DNA from: Candidatus Acetothermia bacterium
GTDB lineage: Bacteria > Bipolaricaulota > Bipolaricaulia > Bipolaricaulales > Bipolaricaulaceae
Assembly: GCA_003551325.1 (NCBI GenBank)
Contig: PUMK01000182.1
Span: 1-5,114, forward strand
Direction of reading: 5' to 3'
Length of the DNA: 5,114 bases
Of the stretch, positions 1-4,791 are shown in pieces. The position numbers and the translations under genes were made by a program. The notes beneath the pieces are model-generated. The model was not told the origin of the DNA and made no database searches. It worked only from the letters and a program-made list of their open reading frames with translations. Numbering within the stretch: the stretch's first letter is position 1; each line of letters starts with the position of its first letter.

Positions 1-213
1 GGCTCGGCCTGCTCCTCGCCTGATCTGGAGCCCAGCCACGTACTCACGGCGATCAAGGTCCCGCCCTCCATGGTGCATGGCAGCTTGCGGGTCAGCACGG
101 GTCGCGAGACGACCGACGATGAGATCGAAGCGTTTCTCGATGCTCTGCCGCGTGCCGTGGCTTCGCTCCGTGCATACTCTCCATTCAAAGTAGGTGATGC
201 AGATGTACACTGA
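1..213 (+). CDS. nifS: Cysteine desulfurase, NifS/IscS type (C-terminal end, partial)
   Basis: PLP-dependent enzyme that converts cysteine to alanine and hands the sulfur, as a persulfide on its own cysteine, to the Fe-S scaffold. Only the last 70 residues are present; the PLP lysine and most of the enzyme lie upstream of the window. The first visible residues, GSACSS, are the active-site loop, with the catalytic cysteine encoded at 10-12. They are followed by LEPSHVL, then by the family motif [18 protein letters not shown], which closes the small domain. In this family the loop usually continues with a small residue after CSS (such as G or A); here it is SSPD, a mild departure. The frame ends at TGA 211-213, inside the start of nifU (11-base overlap), so the two are almost certainly translationally coupled. 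The family call is secure. The choice between nifS and iscS is by context with the Clostridium-type NifU next door. Confidence 0.93.
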   Translation, partial: GSACSSPDLEPSHVLTAIKVPPSMVHGSLRVSTGRETTDDEIEAFLDALPRAVASLRAYSPFKVGDADVH

Positions 214-715
214 TCAGGTAATGGACCACTTCCGGAATCCCCGCAATATGGGAAAGCTCGAGGACTACTCTGCTGTGGGGAAGGTTGGGCAGGTAGTGTG
301 CGGTGACGTGATGTGGGTCTACATAAAGGTCGAACCGGACGATGAAGGTAAGGACATCATCAGCGACATCTCTTGGGAGACCTACGGTTGTGCTGCTGCT
401 GTGGCAACCTCGTCGATGGTCTCGGAGATGGCACGGGGAAAGACCCTGGAGGAGGCCATTCGGATCACCAACCAAGATGTGGCTGAAGGCCTGGGAGGGC
501 TCCCGCCAGTGAAGATGCACTGCTCTGCGCTTGCTGCAGACGCACTGAACGAAGCCATCTACACGTACCTGACGGAGCACGGTCGTGAGATCCCGGCGGT
601 TCTGGAGCAGCGCCACGCGCGCGTGGCCAAGCACATGGAAAAGCTGGAGGAGCGCTATGGGGCTTTGCTTAAGTCCCAAGGCGCATCAGGAGAGGAAAGC
701 ACCGCATCATCCTGA
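203..715 (+). CDS. nifU: Fe-S cluster assembly scaffold NifU/IscU, Clostridium type
   Basis: Cytosolic scaffold on which [2Fe-2S]/[4Fe-4S] clusters are built from sulfur supplied by the desulfurase encoded just upstream. From ATG 203 the protein has 170 residues and begins [15 protein letters not shown], the usual family N-terminus. The three cluster-ligand cysteines are present: C33 in VCGD (with D35), C63 in [11 protein letters not shown], and C107 in KMHCSALA next to H106. Motifs GKTLEEAI and [10 protein letters not shown] are typical of the IscU-fold NifU of clostridia, which lacks the C-terminal Nfu domain. I chose ATG 203 over GTG 194 and ATG 197 because AGGTG at 192-196 lies six bases upstream and the protein then starts as its relatives do. 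The last ~45 residues form a charged, probably helical tail ([19 protein letters not shown]) beyond the scaffold fold. No mnmA or iscR is visible beside it. Confidence 0.95.
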   Translation: MYTDQVMDHFRNPRNMGKLEDYSAVGKVGQVVCGDVMWVYIKVEPDDEGKDIISDISWETYGCAAAVATSSMVSEMARGKTLEEAIRITNQDVAEGLGGLPPVKMHCSALAADALNEAIYTYLTEHGREIPAVLEQRHARVAKHMEKLEERYGALLKSQGASGEESTASS

Positions 716-773
716 GGTACTGCGCCGCGCGCGAGCGCTCGTTGCCCGTGCTATCCGGGGACGTGCCGCAGGA
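716..773. other. Convergent intergenic gap between nifU and the small membrane gene
   Basis: These 58 bases separate two genes that end facing each other. The stretch is very GC-rich and holds the 10-base palindrome CGAGCGCTCG at 732-741. There is no hairpin followed by a T-run on either strand, so I see no intrinsic terminator here even though one would be expected between convergent units. Confidence 0.6.
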
Positions 774-935
774 TCAGCCGCCCCGGGCGAGGACCCCGAG
801 GTAGTACGGCCAGACCACGATCCCGAGGATGGCCTGCCACCACAGGAGTTCAGCGAACGCGATGCTGAACAGCCATCCACCGAACCACAGCATGCCTCCC
901 AAGCTACCCGATTCGATCACGTGTCGCTTTGCCAC
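774..935 (-). CDS. Small two-helix membrane protein, unknown function
   Basis: Encodes 53 residues from a GTG start at 935. Residues ~10-30 (SLGGMLWFGGWLFSIAFAEL) and ~31-50 (rich in L, W, I, V, ending WPYYLGVLA) are strongly hydrophobic and would form a tight helical hairpin in the membrane, with a short basic N-terminus (AKRHVIE) and a short RGG end. No catalytic motif or signal-peptide cleavage site is apparent. I do not recognise the family. The GTG start is supported by a strong ribosome binding site, AAGGAGG (940-946), four bases upstream. The same frame is open further upstream to 1202, but that part overlaps the methyltransferase gene and has shadow-like composition. A likely dedicated promoter lies just upstream, so the gene may be expressed apart from the methyltransferases before it. 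Confidence that it is a real gene rests on the binding site, the hydrophobic pattern and the promoter together. Confidence 0.72.
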   Translation of the reverse strand: MAKRHVIESGSLGGMLWFGGWLFSIAFAELLWWQAILGIVVWPYYLGVLARGG

Positions 936-939
936 CGTT

Positions 940-946
940 CCTCCTT
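940..946 (-). promoter_or_regulatory. Strong ribosome binding site deciding a GTG start
   Basis: AAGGAGG on the minus strand, four bases before the GTG at 935. It fixes the start of the small membrane protein despite the long open frame upstream. Confidence 0.75.
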
Positions 947-960
947 GAGCGCAGCGCTCA
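946..960. promoter_or_regulatory. Perfect palindrome over the predicted start point (operator candidate)
   Basis: TGAGCGCAGCGCTCA is a 7-base inverted repeat around one central base. It overlaps the last base of the -10 element, spans the predicted transcription start and touches the ribosome binding site. Such placement suits a repressor site. In RNA the one-base centre would have to open to a three-base loop, leaving a six-pair stem, so an RNA role next to the ribosome binding site is also possible. No regulator is encoded in the window. Confidence 0.45.
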
Positions 961-968
961 TTGTAGCA
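960..968 (-). promoter_or_regulatory. Extended -10 promoter for the small membrane gene
   Basis: The minus strand reads TGCTACAAT: a TGN extension followed by TACAAT, one mismatch from TATAAT. The position a -35 box would take (about 983-989, GCAACC or CGCAAC) is a poor match, which is common for extended -10 promoters. Transcription would start near 953, giving a leader of about 18 bases with the ribosome binding site at 940-946. Confidence 0.5.
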
Positions 969-969
969 T

Positions 970-994
970 GTTTCTCCACGCTGGTTGCGGAAAC
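970..994 (-). other. Weak bulged stem-loop after the methyltransferase stop
   Basis: On the minus strand GTTTC-CGC pairs with GCG-GAAAC around the loop AACCA, with a four-base bulge (TGGA). No T-run follows, so it is not a standard intrinsic terminator. It lies between the methyltransferase stop at 1012 and the -10 element and covers the -35 region. It could be chance. Confidence 0.25.
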
Positions 995-1011
995 TGAGTC
1001 GCCTAAGCTGG

Positions 1012-1653
1012 TCAGCGCTGGACTGCGCACTGGATCTTGAACACGCCTGCGCACAACGAGATCTGCGTGTACGTTCCCTCCAGGCCGACCTTGGCGAGGC
1101 GGGGAAGTGTCTCGTCGGCTGCCCAGTAGAACTCGTCGCTGTCCCAGAGGTCCTGCCAGCGGTGCTCTGCTCTTGTGCGAGCGTCCACGGTCGGGAACGC
1201 AATGTCCCCTACGACGACCGAGCAGCCTGCAACGAGATGCGTGGCCCACTGGAGGAGCAGGGAGATCTTCCTCGTCAACGGGAAGTGATGGAGGGCGTAC
1301 GAGGAGACGATGCTGTCCACTTCGATCGGAAGGGCTGCTGGCCAGCCATGGTTGAGATCAGCTTGGAGCAACCGTGCGTGGGGTACCTTCTTCCGAGCTT
1401 CCGCAAGCATGTTCGCGGAGAAATCAACGCCCCACACCTCACACCCGCCGTCGGACAGTCGTCTGGCGAGCTCGCCCGTTCCGGTTCCCATATCGACGAC
1501 CACCATCCCCGATCGAGGTGCGCAGAGCCGCTCGATCTCGCCGAGCACGTTGCTGTATCCGATGGATGGAAAGTCTTTCTCTTCCTGAACCGCAGCGTCG
1601 TAGTGCGGTGCCCACTCGTCGAAAGGGCGGGCCTGCTCGCCGGTCAAGTTCAT
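1012..1653 (-). CDS. Class I SAM-dependent methyltransferase, YrrT-like
   Basis: A 213-residue cytosolic methyltransferase with the seven-strand Rossmann-like SAM fold. Near the N-terminus FDEWAPHYDAAVQ (11-23) matches the FxxWAxxYD lead-in of Bacillus YrrT-type enzymes. Motif I, VVVDMGTGTGELA (51-63), binds SAM; D77 in GVDFS sits at the end of strand 2 and would hold the ribose; QADL (97-100) lies at the adenine site; IVSSYALHHF (115-124) is the strand-4 motif, also YrrT-like. VVVGDIAFPTVDAR (146-159) resembles the equivalent YrrT segment. In B. subtilis yrrT sits in a methionine-to-cysteine conversion operon, which may be relevant next to a cysteine desulfurase unit, but no mccA/mccB/mtnN genes are here. 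The substrate cannot be read from sequence. ATG 1653 has GGAG (1662-1665) eight bases upstream, and the preceding reading frame stops only 15 bases before it, pointing to an operon with the gene upstream. Confidence 0.9.
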   Translation of the reverse strand: MNLTGEQARPFDEWAPHYDAAVQEEKDFPSIGYSNVLGEIERLCAPRSGMVVVDMGTGTGELARRLSDGGCEVWGVDFSANMLAEARKKVPHARLLQADLNHGWPAALPIEVDSIVSSYALHHFPLTRKISLLLQWATHLVAGCSVVVGDIAFPTVDARTRAEHRWQDLWDSDEFYWAADETLPRLAKVGLEGTYTQISLCAGVFKIQCAVQR

Positions 1654-1668
1654 GATCTTGGCTCCATT

Positions 1669-1776
1669 CTACTTCCCGAGCGGCGCCATGGAGTTCACGA
1701 GGTCAGCGTCCTTGGTGTGTTGACAGTAGCGTCCATCAGCACGGTGGGCGTCTCCGCAGTGTCCACAGCGCGGGAA
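1669..1776 (-). other. In-frame zinc-ribbon segment behind the UGA of the upstream methyltransferase
   Basis: After TGA (1777-1779) the methyltransferase frame continues open for 35 codons and ends at TAG 1669-1671. The peptide begins FPRCGHCGDAHRADGRYC and ends SMAPLGK. Its pattern C-x2-C-G-x2-H-x6-Y-C-x2-T is the signature of a common short bacterial zinc ribbon, where the form is typically CPxCGxxHPxxxxFCPxTG. Candidate metal ligands are C4, C7, H11 and C18, with H20 also possible. There is no ATG, GTG or TTG between the TGA and the first cysteine, so it cannot be a normal separate gene. Its TAG lies just before the ribosome binding site of the next methyltransferase, the spacing expected of a real gene end. 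It is either a C-terminal domain cut off by a nonsense change (CGA or TGG to TGA), a sequence error, or a readthrough product. Confidence 0.55.
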
Positions 1777-2601
1777 TCACGCACGCACGCGCTTTCGGCA
1801 GACGATGAGCTGTCGTTCGGTGCAGGTGCCGAACGGCGTGTGGTCGTAATCGCCGTACTTCTTCTCGATCCGGAAGCCGTTGTACCCGAGCAGCGCATCG
1901 AGTTCCTGAGGGAAGTACATACGCATGGCCAGCTCCTCCACCAGCTGGTCAGGTCGGTCTGGCAGGTCGTAGTGAAGTTTGACGTGGTTGATCTGCGAGG
2001 CGCTGTTATAGCAGTTGCTCTCGCTTACCCGCACCTTGCCCTTGCCGTCCGGGTCGGGGTACTCCGTGTGGGGGAACCGTGTGTCCGGGTTACGGAGCAG
2101 GATGTCCAGGCGAGGGGTGAAGACATCGATGATGAACGTACCTTCGTCATGAAGATGGTGCTCGACGCAGTTGAGAAAGGCCTCCAGATCCTCGAGATCC
2201 AGAAGATGGCATAGCACGTTCGCCGGCAGGATCACGAGCGGGAACCTCCTTGCAAGGTTGAACGACCGGATGTCCGCCTGGACGAACTCCACGAACAGCT
2301 GCTCCTCCGCACACTTGCGGTGTGCCTCAGCGAGCATCGAATCGGACAGGTCGACCCCCGTTACCTGGAACCCCTCCTTGGCAAGCGCCAGGGCCACACG
2401 TGCCGTGCCGCAGGCGAGCTCGAGCACTGGACCGCCATGCTTCTCCGCTTGACGAATCCAGAACGGCAGGTCCTCCTCGAATTCCCACAGACGGTCGTAA
2501 TGCCGGCCGTCGAAGTACAGATGGTCAACATCTGCCGGTCGCAAAGCTTTCCCCTCCAGTGGGGGACTATAACGCCTGAGGAGGTCGCTCTCGAACCGCA
2601 T
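1777..2601 (-). CDS. Class I SAM-dependent methyltransferase
   Basis: A 274-residue cytosolic methyltransferase from ATG 2601. LYFDGRHYDRLW (29-39) is the usual helix before the SAM domain. Motif I is VLELACGTARVALAL (59-73), D84 in GVDLS is the ribose-binding acid, and QADIRSF (108-114) contacts the adenine. The C-terminal part has a beta-rich insert (INHVKLHYDLPDRPDQLVEE), then MYFPQELDALLGYNGF and KKYGDYDHTPF, ending RQLIVCRK, where relatives usually end. The substrate is unknown; the fold resembles small-molecule methyltransferases. The frame can also start at TTG 2658 (293 residues), but that codon lies inside a stable hairpin and has no good ribosome binding site. ATG 2601 has only a weak GAGCGG upstream, so the start is uncertain. 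In-frame sequence after its TGA encodes a zinc-ribbon motif, so the native product may once have been, or may sometimes be, 35 residues longer. Confidence 0.88.
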   Translation of the reverse strand: MRFESDLLRRYSPPLEGKALRPADVDHLYFDGRHYDRLWEFEEDLPFWIRQAEKHGGPVLELACGTARVALALAKEGFQVTGVDLSDSMLAEAHRKCAEEQLFVEFVQADIRSFNLARRFPLVILPANVLCHLLDLEDLEAFLNCVEHHLHDEGTFIIDVFTPRLDILLRNPDTRFPHTEYPDPDGKGKVRVSESNCYNSASQINHVKLHYDLPDRPDQLVEELAMRMYFPQELDALLGYNGFRIEKKYGDYDHTPFGTCTERQLIVCRKRVRA

Positions 2602-2646
2602 GGACCGCTCAAGCGATAAGCCATCGGGTACCTTGTCTCGATCTGC

Positions 2647-2663
2647 GAGCGTTGCCAACGCTC
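2647..2663. repeat. Perfect 7-bp stem-loop in the methyltransferase leader
   Basis: On the plus strand GAGCGTT-GCC-AACGCTC gives a 7-bp stem with a 3-base loop. On the minus strand, where the gene lies, it is GAGCGTT-GGC-AACGCTC. No T-run follows on either side, so it is not a typical terminator. It sits 46 bases before ATG 2601 and buries the alternative TTG start at 2658. It may influence translation or mRNA ends, or be incidental. Confidence 0.4.
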
Positions 2664-2714
2664 AAGTGAGGGCTCCCCCGGACGGTGATGAGCTCCGCCT
2701 CGCCGGCCGCCACC

Positions 2715-4196
2715 TCAGAACCCGAGCTTGTGGCGCCAGTCGACGGTGTTTCCTGGGCGGTAGAAGCGTTCGACCAGGTGGTGCATCGTCTCAGGGGAAG
2801 GCCAAGACGAGTGTTTCCCCGGGTGAAGGGAAGCGAAAACTTGCTCGGACAGCACTTGAGCGAATACGTAGCTCTTCGTGTCGAGAGGATGCAGAAGGTC
2901 GAACAGCTCGAAGGCACCCAATGTGTCGTCAACCCCGAGCCATCGGCGGCTTACGTCCCTCCAGAGTTCGGCAAAGGAAGCGTTCGGTTGACGCAGCGCC
3001 TCCAGCGTAAACATGGAGTCCCGCATCAGGAGAAACAAGCTGAGCGTTTCGCGATCCCGTTGTGCTTGGATCGTAGCGTCGATCAGCTCCGATGGGATGC
3101 CCGCCGCTTGGGTGAGCAGATCGCGTTCCTTCAGGAACTGCGGCCATAGGTCGGCCATGATCTCCCGCGACAAGTGGTTGTCGATAAGGAGTTCTGAGTC
3201 GACAGGGCAGAAGCAGTAGTAGACGGCGTGGCCGAACTCGTGCAAGAGGTAGAGATGCTCCTGGAAACCGCTGAGCCTCCGGTTGAGCAGAATGCGTACG
3301 TCTTCACCTGGACGGACACGATAGCAGGCGCCGGCGGAGGGGATATCGGAACCCTCGATAGAGATCGGCAGTTCGTCAAGGCAGGTTCCCATACACTCCA
3401 GGATCCCCCGCAGGAAGCGTCGTCCCCCTCCCCGCACGAAGCTCTCCAGTGACTGGCCGCAACATTCCCGCAGCATGAACAGGAGGTCATGCGCTTCCAC
3501 AGCCCCGTCAAGCGCCGCCCCTATGTCGGCAAGCGCTCGCTCCCAGCGTGGCCATAGTCGGTCGTGTGTCCTGGCGAACAGCCTGTGCAGTTCTTCCTCC
3601 GCCAGGCCCTCATACGTGAGCTTTGCCACGACGTAGTCGGCATAGCCCTGTCTCTGGGCACGTTCGTTGTAAACCAAGAGGAGATCGCGGCAGGTGTCCT
3701 CTGTTGCCGTACTCACGCGCGCGAGCTTCTCCAGCGCCTGACGACGTACCGACCGATCAGCGGCATGGGCAAGCGCATGCCTCACGCCGCCGAGGTCGAA
3801 GGAGCTTTTCTTCTGCCGAACGGCGGCCTTCGCTCGGAGGAGCAGGGCGTCGTTCTCGATGGATGAGAACGTGATCTCGCGCTCGAGGAGTTCTGCCTTC
3901 CTCTGGAGCTGCTGATCGTTGTGCGTGGCCGCTGCAGCGCGACAAGCTTGTGCGTCCGTTCTCAGCTGCGGTTCGCTCAGGATGGCGTTGAACTGCTGTC
4001 GCACGATGACAATCTGGTCGCTGGCCTGCGCGTCTCCTTGGTCCTCCCGGTGCTCGAGCTCCGAGAGCATGTTGCTGAGTTCGTATAGCCTGCGGTCGGC
4101 GTCTTCAACGCCGCTCTTGCGCACCACGCCATTGCCCGACATGACCTTTCCCCCATGGTCCGGTCCGGTGAGAATGTCGTCTTCGTGCTGCCCCAT
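2715..4196 (-). CDS. M2/M3-like zinc metallopeptidase (oligopeptidase family)
   Basis: A 493-residue zinc-dependent peptidase of the gluzincin group, mostly helical and probably cytosolic: no signal peptide or membrane segment is visible. YLLHEFGHAVYY (316-327) carries the HExxH site (H319, E320 catalytic, H323). SREIMADL (343-350) gives the likely third zinc ligand, E345, 22 residues after H323, close to the spacing in ACE (M2) and oligopeptidases (M3). Upstream, RRQALEKLARV and LLLVYNERAQRQGYADY (172-188) match the helical region of M3/M2 enzymes, which typically read LxxxRNxxAxxxGYxxY. HPLDTKSYVFAQVLSEQVF (436-454) corresponds to the C-terminal H...Y segment that binds substrate. It is shorter than typical PepF or thimet enzymes (~560-700), so I give no gene name; it likely trims short peptides. 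ATG 4196 has AAGGAG (4205-4210) eight bases upstream. The Nudix gene ends 33 bases before it, indicating co-transcription. Confidence 0.87.
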   Translation of the reverse strand: MGQHEDDILTGPDHGGKVMSGNGVVRKSGVEDADRRLYELSNMLSELEHREDQGDAQASDQIVIVRQQFNAILSEPQLRTDAQACRAAAATHNDQQLQRKAELLEREITFSSIENDALLLRAKAAVRQKKSSFDLGGVRHALAHAADRSVRRQALEKLARVSTATEDTCRDLLLVYNERAQRQGYADYVVAKLTYEGLAEEELHRLFARTHDRLWPRWERALADIGAALDGAVEAHDLLFMLRECCGQSLESFVRGGGRRFLRGILECMGTCLDELPISIEGSDIPSAGACYRVRPGEDVRILLNRRLSGFQEHLYLLHEFGHAVYYCFCPVDSELLIDNHLSREIMADLWPQFLKERDLLTQAAGIPSELIDATIQAQRDRETLSLFLLMRDSMFTLEALRQPNASFAELWRDVSRRWLGVDDTLGAFELFDLLHPLDTKSYVFAQVLSEQVFASLHPGKHSSWPSPETMHHLVERFYRPGNTVDWRHKLGF

Positions 4197-4204
4197 GGTG
4201 GTGT

Positions 4205-4216
4205 CTCCTTGTGGAG
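4205..4216 (-). promoter_or_regulatory. Ribosome binding site of the peptidase gene within a small hairpin
   Basis: AAGGAG (4205-4210, minus strand) is the peptidase ribosome binding site. The sequence CTCC-ACAA-GGAG can fold it into a four-pair stem with a four-base loop. Four pairs are too few to be confident of regulation, but the site would be partly hidden when untranslated. Confidence 0.4.
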
Positions 4217-4229
4217 GATCAAAGGTTTC

Positions 4230-4763
4230 CTATGGGCGAGCCAGGCTGCGGGGGTTCGCCGATCCGTCTGGCGCAGGAGGATAAGGCCAGAGTTCAAAGT
4301 CCAAGAGCGTGTCGCCGTCGAACGTGAAGCGGCCGCTAAAGGGCTCTCCCCGAAGCATCATGGGGAACCACAGCCGGTCGTCCTGCCACATGCAGTCGAA
4401 GGGGATCTGGTCGATGGGGGTCCACAAGGGGATGGCTTCGTCTGACGCTCTGGGTACGCCTTGCATGTCGCCTGCTCGGAATACGTGTACGAGAAGCGAA
4501 AGCCCGTCTGTGAACTGGAAGCGTAGGTCCCCGCAGTGCTTCATGTCAAGCGGCATGATGCCGAGTTCCTCCTTCGCCTCGCGCTGAGCGCACGTTGCAG
4601 GCGACTCATCGTCCTTTAGGTGTCCCCCCGGTCCGTTGATCTTCCCAGCGCCAAGGCCTCGTTTCTTGTGGATAAGGAGGACCTGATCGTCGCGCACGAC
4701 GAAGACGAGCGTTGCACGTCGCTCCGCTCTCCAATTGGACCAGTCGATGTCGTTGATCCTCAT
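4230..4763 (-). CDS. Nudix hydrolase, MTH1-like (oxidised purine nucleoside triphosphatase)
   Basis: A 177-residue cytosolic Nudix enzyme. The Nudix box G-x5-E-x7-REUxEExGU is complete at residues 47-69 (GHLKDDE ... REAKEELGI). Outside the box it follows human MTH1 (NUDT1) closely: VLLIHKKRGLGAGKINGPGG parallels MTH1's [20 protein letters not shown], and PIDQIPFDCMWQDDRLWFP parallels its QLDQIPFKDMWPDDSYWFP. MTH1's base-recognition residues have counterparts here: N43 (its N33), W126 (its W117), D128 and D129 (its D119 and D120). I infer hydrolysis of 8-oxo-dGTP, 2-hydroxy-dATP or similar damaged nucleotides to the monophosphate and pyrophosphate, keeping them out of DNA. An N-terminal lead of ~16 residues and a proline-containing C-terminal tail of ~17 residues are extra. 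ATG 4763 follows a GGGGGA ribosome binding site (4767-4772). It lies 28 bases after the lipocalin gene and 33 before the peptidase. Confidence 0.93.
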   Translation of the reverse strand: MRINDIDWSNWRAERRATLVFVVRDDQVLLIHKKRGLGAGKINGPGGHLKDDESPATCAQREAKEELGIMPLDMKHCGDLRFQFTDGLSLLVHVFRAGDMQGVPRASDEAIPLWTPIDQIPFDCMWQDDRLWFPMMLRGEPFSGRFTFDGDTLLDFELWPYPPAPDGSANPRSLARP

Positions 4764-4791
4764 GCTTCCCCCAAAAAAGGTCCTTCGATGC

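Noticed and set aside
585..1040. Plus-strand frame overlapping the end of nifU and continuing across the convergent gap
   Set aside because: Begins inside nifU in another frame, is antisense to the small membrane gene and has no domain-like pattern.
936..1202. N-terminal extension of the small membrane protein's frame
   Set aside because: The extension overlaps the methyltransferase gene, reads as Arg/Ser/Thr-rich shadow sequence, and the strong ribosome binding site at 940-946 marks GTG 935 as the start.
1669..1779. Selenocysteine at the UGA before the zinc ribbon
   Set aside because: The downstream fold is only a five-pair stem with a ten-base loop and lacks clear SECIS features. A UGA residue before FPRC is not a known selenocysteine site. 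Not excluded, but readthrough or a nonsense change is simpler.
1695..1898. 67-codon minus-strand frame over the zinc-ribbon region
   Set aside because: Out of frame with the zinc ribbon and the methyltransferase, Ser/Thr/Arg-rich, no ribosome binding site. A shadow.
985..2214. Open plus-strand frame of 409 codons over both methyltransferase genes
   Set aside because: It is exactly codon-aligned antisense to the two minus-strand genes. It stays open only because they lack TTA, CTA and TCA codons, as GC-rich genes often do. It has no ribosome binding site and no recognisable domain.
1012..4196. Peptide natural-product (RiPP) cluster: peptidase, two methyltransferases, small peptide
   Set aside because: No precursor peptide with leader and core, no cyclase, radical SAM enzyme or dedicated transporter. 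The 53-residue protein is a two-helix membrane protein, not a precursor.
4764..4791. Terminator before the Nudix gene (T-run at 4773-4778, minus strand)
   Set aside because: The T-run is preceded only by AAGGACC, which cannot form a stable stem with a proper loop. The spacing favours co-transcription.
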